DNA of 64,000 nucleotides, from NCBI GenBank assembly GCA_964422155.1, contig CAYQZZ010000004.1, positions 1 to 64,000 of the forward strand, written 5' to 3'. Positions 32,825 to 42,037 of this stretch are shown piece after piece. The notes below the pieces were generated by a model. That model made no database searches and was not told where the DNA came from. It saw nothing but the letters and a program-made list of their open reading frames with translations. How positions within the stretch are numbered: the stretch's first letter is position 1; each line of letters starts with the position of its first letter. Source of the DNA: JBGPRB01 sp964422155. GTDB taxonomy: Bacteria > Chloroflexota > Dehalococcoidia > Dehalococcoidales > RBG-16-60-22. A program made the translations under genes and the position numbers.

Positions 32825-35578
32825 ATGGTTACCCAAGCAAAAAGCAAGCCAGTAAAAGACAAACCGGTAAAAGGTCTATCGGTAAAAGGTAATCCGGAAA
32901 TCTGGGACGACACCTGGGTGAAATCGACATGCGGAGGGTGCTACGGCCAGTGTACCATTCGCGCCCACCGGGTAAATGGGGTTATCGTGAAGATTGAGGG
33001 GGAGCCGGATAATGACTTCGGCGCCCGAGGCGGTCTCTGCGCCAAGGGCGAAGCGATGATACAGGCCCTTTACGACCCCAACCGCTTCAACTACCCCATG
33101 CGCCGGACTAATCCCAAGAAAGGTCTTTTCGAGGACCCCAAGTGGGAGAGGATTTCCTGGGATGAAGCCCTCGATGAGATAGCCAAGCGACTCAAGAAAA
33201 TCCGCGCCGAAAATCCCAATAAACTTCTCCATGGCGGCACGCCGTCGGCGGGTAGCGGGCCTGATTTACCCCTGGGCTTCGGGGTCTTCGGGGCGGTGTT
33301 CGGCACCAAGAACTGGTACGTCGGCGGCGCCGGGCTGCACTGCGGGAGCGGCTCGCACATGGGCGCCGGACTCTATCATGCCTCATGGTCTATCGTGCCG
33401 GACTATAAGTACTGCAATTATGTTATCCAGATGGGCTCCAACAAAGGCACCGGCTCCGGGCACTCCATGGGCTTCAACATGAGACTCTCGGCGGATGCCC
33501 GGGCGAGGGGTATGAAGAATGTGGTTTTCGACCCCATCTGCAACTTCGGCGGCGGAAAGGCAACCGAATGGGTACCCATCCTGCCTGGTACGGATGGTAT
33601 CGTCGCCCTGACGATGGTCAATATCATTCTCAATGAACTGAATGTCTATGACGCCGAATTTCTCAAGAAGAAGACCAACGGACCTTACCTCATCGGGCCG
33701 GACGAGCTCTATGTCCGTGATAAAGGGACTAATAAGCCTCTAATCTGGGATTCCGTGGATAAAAAAGCCAAGGTCTTTAACGACCCCACCATCAAGGACT
33801 ATGCCCTGCTGGGGGAGTACACGGTCAACGGCGTCAAGTGCCACCCTTCCTTCCAGCTCGTGAAAGACAACGTGAAAAAATATACGCCGGAGGCGGCGGA
33901 GAAAGAGAGCACCGTGCCGGCGGCGACAGTGCGGCGTATCGCCAAGGAGTGGACTGACGCGGCGATGGTCGGCGCCACCATTGAAATCGAGGGAGAAAAG
34001 CTCCCCCTGCGGCCGGTAGCGGCCATCATGTTCCGCGGCGGCCAGGGCCATACCAACTCGGCGCAGAGCTACTGCGCCATGTGCCTGCTCAACGCCATCG
34101 TGGGCGCCATGGATGTCCCCGGTGGCACTCTCGGCTGGCCGGCCTACGTCGGCGGCTACCCGGAGACGGGTAGATTCAAGGTCATACCTTACCCCTGCAA
34201 GGACGGCATGCTGACGGCCGGGACCTTCATGGAGCATAAACCCTGGCCGGTAGAGGAATCCCAGGTACCCAATACTTTTCTCATGAAGGAGCTGGTGCCG
34301 ACGGCATCGTTCTCTCCCCAGCCGGTAACATCGGACTTCGATAAATACTGGGATAAGCTGGGGCGGCCTTACGAGATAGAAATGGCGATAATTTTCGGCG
34401 CCAACATGGTGCGCAGCACCCAGAACCGCGAAATAGCCGAAAATTTCTTTAAGAAGATACCGTTCATCGTATCCATTAATATACTACCCAACGAGTTCTG
34501 CGAGGGCTTTGCCGACATCGTCCTGCCCGACTGCCATCCGCTGGAGACATACTGCATCTTTGGGGCGCATGGTCCCTTCTTTAACCACCCCATCGGCATG
34601 GAAGGCTGGAGCTTCCCTATCAGGCAGCCGGTGGTCAAGCCTGCCTACGAGCGGCGGAACAAGGTCGAAGCTCTCTGGGACCTTGCCGATAGAATCGGCA
34701 TGAGAGAAGAGATGAATCAATACTACAATGTCTATTTCTCCAGCTTCGGCGGCGAAGCGCTGATAAGCGGCGATATAGCCAGTGTCAGGGACGTGAAACA
34801 AATAGACCCGAAAAAGGTAACCGTACTCATCAAGCCCGAGGAGAAGATTTCATACCATGAGATGATGGACCGCGCCTTCAAGTTCTACTTCGGCGAAAAA
34901 CACGGCCTGGAATATATCTCCGAGCACGGCAGCATCGATTGGCCCAAGAAAGTCAAAGAGGCGTACTGGAGATGGTACGTGGATGTCAGAGTACCAATCT
35001 ACATGGAGCATATCGCCGAGCTCAGGCCGGAGATAATGGAAAATGCAAAGAAGGCGGGTGTGGAGCTTGAGTGGGAGCAGTTTACGCCGCTTATCAGCTA
35101 CTTCACTCCCCAGGTATCCAAGGAGGAAACCAGCGAGTTCGACCTGTACAGCTTCTCCTACCGTGATATCCTCCACAACGGCACCTATACCATGGAAATG
35201 CCCTGGCTGGACGAGGTCTCCAAGCTTAACCCGTACACTTATAACATCACCATGAATGCGGACACCGCTAAAAAGAAGGGCTTAAAAGACGGCGACCTCA
35301 TCTGCCTGGAGTCATCGTACGGACGCAAGGCAACGGGCACGCTGAAGACGATGCAGGGGCAACATCCCAAGACGATAGCAATATCCGCGTGTTCCGGCGC
35401 CTGGGCGAAGGGAGCGCCTGTTGCCTACGGCAAGGGCACCAACTTTAATATCCTGCTGGAATCGGACTTCAAGCACGCCTGCCCGGTGTGCTGGAGCCAG
35501 GAAACGGCGACCATGGTTAAGGTCTATAAAATCGACCATCGCATAGAGTACGATGGAGTAGGAGGCAAACCGCTATGA
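32825..35578 (+). CDS. Molybdopterin oxidoreductase catalytic subunit, PadB/PsrA-like
   Basis: 917 residues of the DMSO-reductase family. Cys36, 39, 43 and 72 bind the [4Fe-4S] cluster, and Cys173 (GLHCGSGSH) is the likely metal ligand. The C-terminus has the MopB-type barrel. There is no twin-arginine or other signal: the N-terminus is an odd lysine-rich tract of PVK repeats. The subunit therefore should stay in the cytoplasm, unlike most PsrA, PhsA or TtrA enzymes. Followed by an Fe-S subunit (4-nt overlap) and an NrfD anchor. Size and context fit phenylacetyl-CoA:acceptor oxidoreductase, which converts phenylacetyl-CoA to phenylglyoxylate, a reaction that must occur on the CoA side. Other substrates are possible. 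Confidence 0.85.
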   Translation: MVTQAKSKPVKDKPVKGLSVKGNPEIWDDTWVKSTCGGCYGQCTIRAHRVNGVIVKIEGEPDNDFGARGGLCAKGEAMIQALYDPNRFNYPMRRTNPKKGLFEDPKWERISWDEALDEIAKRLKKIRAENPNKLLHGGTPSAGSGPDLPLGFGVFGAVFGTKNWYVGGAGLHCGSGSHMGAGLYHASWSIVPDYKYCNYVIQMGSNKGTGSGHSMGFNMRLSADARARGMKNVVFDPICNFGGGKATEWVPILPGTDGIVALTMVNIILNELNVYDAEFLKKKTNGPYLIGPDELYVRDKGTNKPLIWDSVDKKAKVFNDPTIKDYALLGEYTVNGVKCHPSFQLVKDNVKKYTPEAAEKESTVPAATVRRIAKEWTDAAMVGATIEIEGEKLPLRPVAAIMFRGGQGHTNSAQSYCAMCLLNAIVGAMDVPGGTLGWPAYVGGYPETGRFKVIPYPCKDGMLTAGTFMEHKPWPVEESQVPNTFLMKELVPTASFSPQPVTSDFDKYWDKLGRPYEIEMAIIFGANMVRSTQNREIAENFFKKIPFIVSINILPNEFCEGFADIVLPDCHPLETYCIFGAHGPFFNHPIGMEGWSFPIRQPVVKPAYERRNKVEALWDLADRIGMREEMNQYYNVYFSSFGGEALISGDIASVRDVKQIDPKKVTVLIKPEEKISYHEMMDRAFKFYFGEKHGLEYISEHGSIDWPKKVKEAYWRWYVDVRVPIYMEHIAELRPEIMENAKKAGVELEWEQFTPLISYFTPQVSKEETSEFDLYSFSYRDILHNGTYTMEMPWLDEVSKLNPYTYNITMNADTAKKKGLKDGDLICLESSYGRKATGTLKTMQGQHPKTIAISACSGAWAKGAPVAYGKGTNFNILLESDFKHACPVCWSQETATMVKVYKIDHRIEYDGVGGKPL

Positions 35579-36222
35579 GATGGGGAATGGCTATCGAACT
35601 GAAGAGATGCATCGGCTGTTATGCCTGCGTGCTGGCCTGTAAGGCCGAGCACTTCCTCCCGCCCCAGATTTTCTGGAACAGGGTGCTGATAGGCGAGAAG
35701 GGAAAATATCCCTCGGTAAGTAAGCTCATATATTCGGTACGCTGCAATCATTGCGCCGAACCGAAGTGTGTGAAAGTCTGTCCTACCGGGGCTACGGAGC
35801 AGCGGGAAGACGGCATTGTCTGGGTCGATGAAACAAAGTGCGTGGGCTGCCGGTACTGCATGGTCGCCTGTCCTTATCAGATGCGCTCAATGTATGAAGA
35901 CGGAGATACGCAATACTTCCCCGGACAGGAATTGACCGAGCATGAAAAGATAGGGAAGACGCTCTATCCGCATCAGCCGGGCGTGGTTCAGAAGTGTGTC
36001 TTCTGCAAGGAGAGGATAGATTCCGGCATATCGCTGGGGTTAAAACCGGGCGTCGACCGCGATGCAACCCCGGCCTGTGTTATCATCTGCCCGACGAAAG
36101 CTATACACTTCGGCGACCTGGATGACCCGAATAGCGAGATTAACCGGATAATCAAAGAAAAGCACGGCCATGCGTTCCATCCCGAGTTTGACACGGAGCC
36201 GTCAATCTCTTACATTGACTGA
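35575..36222 (+). CDS. Four-cluster Fe-S electron-transfer subunit, PadC/PsrB-like
   Basis: 215 residues with 16 cysteines in four groups: 12-22 (CIGCYACVLAC), 57-69 (CNHCAEPKCVKVC), 89-99 (CVGCRYCMVAC) and 141/144/168/172. This is the standard DmsB/PsrB ferredoxin with four [4Fe-4S] clusters linking the molybdenum site to the membrane subunit. No signal sequence. ATGA overlap with the catalytic subunit, and the NrfD gene follows after 26 nt. Confidence 0.93.
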   Translation: MRWGMAIELKRCIGCYACVLACKAEHFLPPQIFWNRVLIGEKGKYPSVSKLIYSVRCNHCAEPKCVKVCPTGATEQREDGIVWVDETKCVGCRYCMVACPYQMRSMYEDGDTQYFPGQELTEHEKIGKTLYPHQPGVVQKCVFCKERIDSGISLGLKPGVDRDATPACVIICPTKAIHFGDLDDPNSEINRIIKEKHGHAFHPEFDTEPSISYID

Positions 36223-36248
36223 AAAAGAAGAAGGGGAGGCATAACAAA

Positions 36249-37130
36249 ATGAGTAATATAAAACCATATGATTTTATGGTAAAAGCCCAGCAACAGAAAG
36301 ACTGGATAGATGGAAGGGGCAACTTTATCGCCTTCGCCTTTTTCCTGGGAGGTATCAGCGGCGGTCTGTATCTGGCCTCCGCTTACTTCGATAACCTGAC
36401 GGGCATGTTCGTGGCCTGGCTGCTCTCCCTGCTCATGGGTATATCCTACATGATACACCTGAGCCATCCATTCCGGTTCTGGCGTATGTTCATGAAGCCG
36501 AAGACATCTTGGATAGCGCGGGGCTTCATCTTCATCATGCTGTTCATCGGTTTTACCTTTATACAGCTTATCCTGTCTCAATGGTTCGCGGAACAAACGG
36601 CATTGGTAACTACTTTCAAAGTGTTGGCCGGCATATTCGCCTTTGCCCAGTCAATCTATACCGGCTTCGCCGTCAGCTATGTCAGCGCTATCAAAGTGTG
36701 GAATTCGGCGATTGTGCCGGTCCTTTTCGTCACCTGCGGTCTCACCGGCGGCCTGGCCATCCTCCTGGCTATCTTTATAGCTGGCGACAGTACACAAATC
36801 GCAGCGCTGGAGAATATCATCCGTGTCGTACTGATAGCTCTGGCTATTATCATCGGAGTTTATCTGTGGAACACCACCTACAGCAGCGCTGCAGCCAGAG
36901 ATGCCGTCAAGAGGCTCATCGGGGGCAGTCTGGCACCGCTCTTCTGGGTAGGGGTTTTTCTGTTCGGCATAGTCATACCGATAGCTATATCTATTACCAC
37001 CTATTATGCCGAGGAGGCTTCCTCCGGAGTACTGATTACAGCCGTGGTAAGCGAAATAATTGGCGGTCTGGCATTGAGATTCGCCATACTGAAAGCGGGC
37101 GTTTATACACCTCTTTTACCCGCTGATTAG
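36249..37130 (+). CDS. NrfD/PsrC-type membrane anchor, PadD-like
   Basis: 293 residues with about eight transmembrane helices (for example FIAFAFFLGGISGGLYLASAYF and GFIFIMLFIGFTFIQLILSQ). The GxxSGxLYL motif in the first helix is typical of NrfD proteins, which bind quinone without haem. Together with the two preceding subunits it would move electrons from the cytoplasmic molybdenum site to the menaquinone pool. It ends the cluster. A strong terminator follows within 40 nt. Confidence 0.92.
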   Translation: MSNIKPYDFMVKAQQQKDWIDGRGNFIAFAFFLGGISGGLYLASAYFDNLTGMFVAWLLSLLMGISYMIHLSHPFRFWRMFMKPKTSWIARGFIFIMLFIGFTFIQLILSQWFAEQTALVTTFKVLAGIFAFAQSIYTGFAVSYVSAIKVWNSAIVPVLFVTCGLTGGLAILLAIFIAGDSTQIAALENIIRVVLIALAIIIGVYLWNTTYSSAAARDAVKRLIGGSLAPLFWVGVFLFGIVIPIAISITTYYAEEASSGVLITAVVSEIIGGLALRFAILKAGVYTPLLPAD

Positions 37131-37165
37131 CCAGTTAAAACCTGACGATAAGGTACCGAAAAATT

Positions 37166-37215
37166 GGGGACCATCGTGGCGGAAATCTACCGCCCGGTGG
37201 TCTCCTTGTTTTTTT
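37166..37215 (+). terminator. Intrinsic terminator after the molybdoenzyme operon
   Basis: A long GC-rich stem (GGGGACCA...GGCGG with CCGCC...TGGTCTCC) around AAATCTA, followed by TTGTTTTTTT. Confidence 0.85.
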
Positions 37216-37217
37216 CT

Positions 37218-37317
37218 GTCATTCCAGCGAAGGCTGGAATCCAGGGGAGAAGGGGTGGTCTGGATTCTCTGGTCAAGCCTTCAGGCTGAAGCGTTCAGGC
37301 TGAAGCCAGAGAATGAC
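37218..37317. repeat. Interspersed repeat family B, copy 5
   Basis: GTCATTCC...GAATGAC ends, with CCAGCGAAGGCTGG hairpin and duplicated TTCAGGCTGAAG words. It directly follows the terminator T-run. Confidence 0.7.
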
Positions 37318-37398
37318 ACTATAAAATATTCTCTTTGTTTTGGAATTCGCTTTGCTTGTTGGGGTATAATTGTTTCAAAGCCTGTCAGGGGGGTGGAT

Positions 37399-37572
37399 AT
37401 GCCGCACTAGACTGAAGAACTGTTTGAGGAACATCCAGATTTATTTCAAGGTTTATTCGAGGCTTTGACACACACGACGAGAAGTTATAGAATCGAGCTT
37501 CAGCCCCAAATTGAGAGCTACAGGGAGGTGGCAACTATGCATGATGAAAAAACGGCTTTTCGTCGTCATTAG
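37399..37572 (+). pseudogene. Short gene with an in-frame TAG at codon 4
   Basis: The ATG at 37399 has GGGGGGTGG upstream and a TATAAT at 37365-37370. The fourth codon is TAG (37408-37410), then 52 open codons (TEELFEEHPDLFQGLFEALTH and onward) run to a TAG at 37570-37572. No family recognised. Either a decayed short gene, a gene that really starts later at a weak codon, or read-through. A DUF3237 gene follows after 35 nt. Confidence 0.4.
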
Positions 37573-37607
37573 ATCACATCCGACATAAAACATGTAAGGA
37601 GGAGACA

Positions 37608-38072
37608 ATGGCAGACATTAAGACAGAATTCTTATTTGACCTTAAAGCTGATCTGGATATGCCCGGAGCAATCAGAATGGGGACAACACCGCATGGCACG
37701 AGGACAATTGTTTACGTTACCGGTGGGACCATCGAAGGGCCGAAGATTAAGGCTACTGTGCTTCCGGGAGGCGGCGATTGGTTGCTGGGTCGGCCAGATG
37801 GAACGAATGTGATGGACGTGAGGGCGGTGGCTCGTACAGACGATGGCCAGATTATCTACACTTATTATCGCGGCTATCTTAATATTCGACCGGAGGTTCT
37901 ACAGCGGATATACAAAGGTGAGAAAGTCGACCCATCGGAGTATTACTTCCGCACTACTCCTGTATTTGAGACCGCCTCCGATAAATACGCCTGGTTAAAC
38001 AAGGTCGTTATGGTAGGTATCGGCACGCTGTCGGCAACAGGGGTCGCCTATCGAGTCTACTCCATCCTGTAA
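37608..38072 (+). CDS. DUF3237 family protein
   Basis: 154 residues, a single DUF3237 beta-barrel domain: FDLKADLDMPGAIRMGTTPHGTRTIVYVTGGTIEGPKIKATVLPGGGDW is typical. AGGAGGAG precedes the ATG by 5 nt. No signal or membrane segment. The family is often found near aromatic or terpenoid degradation genes, but no reaction is established. It stands alone after the molybdoenzyme operon's terminator, so a link to it is only positional. Confidence 0.85.
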   Translation: MADIKTEFLFDLKADLDMPGAIRMGTTPHGTRTIVYVTGGTIEGPKIKATVLPGGGDWLLGRPDGTNVMDVRAVARTDDGQIIYTYYRGYLNIRPEVLQRIYKGEKVDPSEYYFRTTPVFETASDKYAWLNKVVMVGIGTLSATGVAYRVYSIL

Positions 38073-38561
38073 TGAGTTCATCGCGAGTACTTGATCGGGA
38101 GGTGTAGATAAGGTTATCCCCATGTATTAGAGCACTCCAGCTTCGAAATGCATGGGCATAACGGGTCCAGAACTGTGGGTTACCGGGCTCTTTAACCGCA
38201 AATCCAAGATGAAGTATTTTAATTAAGGCCGGCTAGACACCGTTCTTTCCGCATAACAAAATAGCGAAAAGTTCAATCTCCGTCCGTTATGATTCGCTAG
38301 TCAAGATTTACTGGACAGTTCCCGAACTCTTTTTTTACGTTTTACCGCCTATTTTGAGTCTAAAAGGTAGGATGTTATTGCGACTATGCCCTTGAGGGGG
38401 CGCAGCCCCCTCTCAGACTCTCCCCCCTCTCCTACCAGATTAGGATTGACTCTTGCTGGCGAGTTGGTAGGAGAGGGGGACAAAAGGGGGTGAGGTATGC
38501 ATATTTTGAAGATGGTGTAAAAATTCCAAATATTCTCGTATAATTACCTCGGGAGGGGAAA
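38073..38561. other. Non-coding stretch with two strong inverted repeats
   Basis: No gene that I can support. GAGGGGGC/GCCCCCTC (38394-38412) forms an 8-bp stem with a 3-nt loop, and CCCCCTCTCCTACCA (38423-38437) pairs perfectly with TGGTAGGAGAGGGGG (38465-38479) across 27 nt. TATAAT at 38539-38544 could be the -10 box for the DUF72 gene. The remaining sequence is featureless. Confidence 0.55.
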
Positions 38562-39458
38562 ATGTCCCCTGAGGTTGTTATCTATATCGGCACATCAGGT
38601 TGGTCTTACCCGAAAGGGGAAGGCACATGGAAGGGCTATTTCTACCCCGCCGGTAAGATAAACGAGCTTGAGTATTACAGCCAGTTCTTCAATACCGTGG
38701 AGATTAACAGCTCCTTCTATCGGCCGCCCGACCCCGGGTTTGTGTACAACTGGGCGCGCCGTGTGCCGCCGGGATTCCTGTTCGCGGTCAAGCTCTGGCA
38801 AAAGTTCACCCACCCCAAAATGTATAAAGAAGCTACCGGCGAAGAGGCGGTCGTAGCTCAGAGCGATGTCGATAGATTTAAAAAAAGCCTGGAACCCCTG
38901 GTGAAATACGGCAAACTCGGCGCGCTGCTGGCGCAGTTCCCGCCCAGCTTTAAAAATGACGACTACGGACAGCAGATACTCGGGGCGGTGGCTAAAGCGT
39001 TCGGGGAGTATAAACTGGCCGTGGAGTTAAGGCACCGCAGCTGGAGCGATGATGACGGCACCGCCCGGTTTCTCCGTGAACGTAATATGGCCTGGGTACA
39101 GATTGACGAGCCCAAATTCAGTACTTCGGTGGCGGCGGAGGTGCCTGTGACGTCTGATATGGCCTATTTCCGCTTTCACGGCAGGAACGCCAAGGACTGG
39201 TGGACGGGCGATAGTGAAACCCGTTACAGGTATCTCTATTCTCCTGAGGAAATCGCCGGACTGGCGGACAGGGTTAGAGCCGCCGGAGAAAAAGCCCGGA
39301 TACTCTTTGCCTTCTTCAATAATCACTGGCAGGCATATGCGCCCCGCAACGCTAACGACCTGAAGCGGGCTTTACAGCTGCCGTTCCAGGAGATACCCAT
39401 GAACCTTGAAACGGCGCAGGATGAACACGATACTGAGAGTAAAGAGGGAGCGAGGTAG
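38562..39458 (+). CDS. DUF72 (YecE-like) protein
   Basis: 298 residues. The DUF72 TIM-barrel signature is intact: IGTSGWSYP...W.G.FYP near the start, FNTVEINSSFYRPP, FLFAVKLWQKFTH, LLAQFPPSF and RFHGRN, with FFNNHWQAYAPRNA near the C-terminus. The function is unsettled. Related proteins look like TIM-barrel nucleases or isomerases. GGAGGGG lies 6 nt before the ATG. recN begins 3 nt after the stop, so the two are co-transcribed. Confidence 0.9.
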   Translation: MSPEVVIYIGTSGWSYPKGEGTWKGYFYPAGKINELEYYSQFFNTVEINSSFYRPPDPGFVYNWARRVPPGFLFAVKLWQKFTHPKMYKEATGEEAVVAQSDVDRFKKSLEPLVKYGKLGALLAQFPPSFKNDDYGQQILGAVAKAFGEYKLAVELRHRSWSDDDGTARFLRERNMAWVQIDEPKFSTSVAAEVPVTSDMAYFRFHGRNAKDWWTGDSETRYRYLYSPEEIAGLADRVRAAGEKARILFAFFNNHWQAYAPRNANDLKRALQLPFQEIPMNLETAQDEHDTESKEGAR

Positions 39459-39461
39459 GAA

Positions 39462-41216
39462 GTGCTGGATGAACTGACGGTAAAAGGATTCGGCATCATT
39501 GAGGAGATAAACTGGAAGCCGACCGAAGGATTGAACGTAATTACCGGAGAGACCGGCGCTGGCAAGTCGCTCGTCGTCGATGCCGTCGAAGCCCTGCTGT
39601 CCGGCCAGGCGCACGAAGAGGATATCCGTCACGGCTCTGATGAAGCTCAGGTTGAAGGGATATTCCGTGCTGTTGATAAAGAAGGGAACAAACCGCTGCG
39701 GGAGTTGCTAACGGAGAAGGGACTGGAAGCTGATGATGACACTATCCTCCTCACCTGCGATTTTCGCCGGCAGGGTCGTACCACGCCGAGGGTAAATCGG
39801 CAGGCGGTATCGAGGGCGTTGCTGCGGGGTATCGGCGCGGCCCTGGTTGATATCCACGGTCAGAGCGAGCATCTTTCCCTGCTGAACAAGAGCCATCACC
39901 TGGATTACCTTGATGCCTACGCGCATACCCTGGAGAGAAGGCATGCTTTCAGCGTCAAAGCCTTGGAGCTGCATCAGGTGGAGCGTGAAATCCAGGCATT
40001 ATCCCGGGACGAACGGGAGCTATCCCGGCATATGGAGTTGCTCAATTTCCAGATTGATGAAATCAAAAGGGCGGAATTGCAGGAGGGAGAAGAAGAATCA
40101 CTGGGAAAAGAACTCGCCCTCCTGACCTCCGCGGAAAAGCTGAAGGCGGCTTCCTATGAAATTTACCGGATAATCTACGGCGATGATAGCGAGCTCGCCT
40201 CGTCTTCGGTGGTGGATAAAGCCAGTGAAGCCCTCCCGCTGATGAAACAGATGGTCGAAACCGACTCCTCCCTGCAGACGAAGATGGGCTATCTGGAGGA
40301 GATGATACATGGACTTGAAGAGCTGGCGCGTGAAGTCCATTCGTACGGTGATAATCTTAACTATGACCCGCAGCGCCTCGAGGAGGTTCAAAACAGGCTC
40401 GAACTCATCAGGAGTTTGAAGAGGAAATACGGCGGTTCCGCTGGCGAGGTGTTGAATTACCTCGCTAAAGCGGAGCGGGAACTGGAGGGGCTCACCAATT
40501 CCGGGGAGCGGCGCGAGCAGCTGGAAGCTAAGAGAGGGCAATTAAAAAAGGAGATGGGTGCCCTTGCCTCGAGACTTTCACAGGAAAGAACCCGGGCCGC
40601 GCAAAAACTGGCTGCGGTGGTGAAAAAAGAGCTTGGCGAACTGAGTATGGCGCGGGTAGAATTCTCTATATCAGTCACGCAGGAGCTATCTCCGGAAGGA
40701 ATTCCATTCCCCGATGGAAAGTGTTACAAGTTTGGTGCCAGCGGTGTCGACGATGTGGTTTTTATGGCTTCGACAAATCCGGGTGAGCCTGCCAAGGCAC
40801 TGGACAAAATTGCCTCCACCGGTGAGATATCGCGTTTTATGCTGGCGTTGAAGAGCGCCCTCGCGGAAGCGGATACGATTCCGGTGCTCATCTTCGATGA
40901 AATCGATATCGGTATCGGGGGGCGGAGCGGCGAGGTCATCGGCAGGAAGCTGTGGAAACTTTCGCGGCACCACCAGGTAATTTGCGTGACCCACCTGCCG
41001 CAGATTGCTGCCTTCGCCGATGCCCAGTACCGCGTCAGTAAACAGAGCACCGGCGACCGGACGGTAAGCACCATTGAAGCCCTTCAGGGAGAAGCGCGTT
41101 TCAAAGAGTTGGCGGTGATGATTGGCGGCCCTCGCTACACGGCGAATGCGCTTAATGCCGCCAGGGAGCTCATCGAGAGAGCGGAGACCTGGAAGAAGAA
41201 CCTGGCCAAAGACTAG
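39462..41216 (+). CDS. recN: DNA repair protein RecN
   Basis: 584 residues, SMC-like. Walker A GETGAGKS (29-36), a central coiled coil (about 150-390), and a C-terminal signature and Walker B region with LIFDEIDIGIGGRSGEVIG. RecN holds DNA ends during recombinational repair of double-strand breaks. GTG start with AGGTAGGA upstream. Operon partner of the DUF72 gene, which suggests that the latter may act in nucleic-acid metabolism too. Confidence 0.96.
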   Translation: MLDELTVKGFGIIEEINWKPTEGLNVITGETGAGKSLVVDAVEALLSGQAHEEDIRHGSDEAQVEGIFRAVDKEGNKPLRELLTEKGLEADDDTILLTCDFRRQGRTTPRVNRQAVSRALLRGIGAALVDIHGQSEHLSLLNKSHHLDYLDAYAHTLERRHAFSVKALELHQVEREIQALSRDERELSRHMELLNFQIDEIKRAELQEGEEESLGKELALLTSAEKLKAASYEIYRIIYGDDSELASSSVVDKASEALPLMKQMVETDSSLQTKMGYLEEMIHGLEELAREVHSYGDNLNYDPQRLEEVQNRLELIRSLKRKYGGSAGEVLNYLAKAERELEGLTNSGERREQLEAKRGQLKKEMGALASRLSQERTRAAQKLAAVVKKELGELSMARVEFSISVTQELSPEGIPFPDGKCYKFGASGVDDVVFMASTNPGEPAKALDKIASTGEISRFMLALKSALAEADTIPVLIFDEIDIGIGGRSGEVIGRKLWKLSRHHQVICVTHLPQIAAFADAQYRVSKQSTGDRTVSTIEALQGEARFKELAVMIGGPRYTANALNAARELIERAETWKKNLAKD

Positions 41217-41307
41217 GGCGCATGGATGTTAACTTACATAACGGTTCCGGACCACGCGCCCTTTTTAAGAATTTCTACCTGTTTACAGTGACGAGAGCAG
41301 GCAATAA

Positions 41308-41991
41308 CTATCTCTGCAGTGCTTTCCTGCCTGTGACTTCCTGCCGGGTGTACCATTTCTCCACGGCGCTGACAACCTCAGAAGGGGAATCGAATACCCG
41401 CAGCAGATCGAAGTCTTCCTCCGAAATGGCGCCTTCAGCCAGCACCGTGTCTTTTAGCCAGTCGAGAAAACCGCACCAGTATTCGCTGGAGAACATTATT
41501 ACCGGGAAGGGTCTCATTTTCTGTGTTTGTATTAAATTCAATACTTCGGTGAGTTCATCCAGGGTACCCAGTCCGCCCGGCATGATGACGAAGGCGGAAG
41601 CGTATTTTACCAGCATAACCTTGCGGACGAAGAAGTGGTGAAAAGTGATTGACTTGTCCGTATAGATATTGCACGCCTGTTCCGGTGTTAGGTGAATATT
41701 CAGCCCCACCGACTTTACTCCGGCATCTCGCGCTCCCTTATTGGCGGCTTCCATGAGACCGGGGCCGCCGCCGGTCATGATGTTGAAGCCGGCCTTACCC
41801 AGTAAGCGAGCGATTTCTTCGGTCTGCGCATACCACTTGTTATCGGGTTTGAGTCGGGCGGAGCCGTAGATTGTCACGGCGGGCACAATATCAGCCAGGG
41901 TATCGAAGCCTTCTACCATTTCCCCTATGATGCGGAACATCCGCCACGATTCTTCTTTGGCAAGTTGATTGATTTCATATTCGGCGCTCAT
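41308..41991 (-). CDS. LOG-family Rossmann-fold protein (TIGR00730)
   Basis: 227 residues from the ATG at 41991, which has AAAGGAGG upstream. A longer reading from 42084 would overlap the neighbouring nuclease gene and is rejected. The motifs GGGPGLMEAANKGA and PGGLGTLDE are diagnostic of LOG proteins, nucleoside 5'-monophosphate phosphoribohydrolases that release free bases. In bacteria the physiological role is often unknown. It lies 46 nt after the beta-CASP gene and is convergent with recN. Confidence 0.9.
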   Translation of the reverse strand: MSAEYEINQLAKEESWRMFRIIGEMVEGFDTLADIVPAVTIYGSARLKPDNKWYAQTEEIARLLGKAGFNIMTGGGPGLMEAANKGARDAGVKSVGLNIHLTPEQACNIYTDKSITFHHFFVRKVMLVKYASAFVIMPGGLGTLDELTEVLNLIQTQKMRPFPVIMFSSEYWCGFLDWLKDTVLAEGAISEEDFDLLRVFDSPSEVVSAVEKWYTRQEVTGRKALQR

Positions 41992-42037
41992 GGGACCTCC
42001 TTTATCCTTCACAGGTGAAGGACCGATTGACTTATTT

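Noticed and set aside
36509..37126. 205-codon plus-strand ORF inside the NrfD gene
   Set aside because: Alternative frame of an evident eight-helix membrane protein; Arg/Ser-rich shadow composition.
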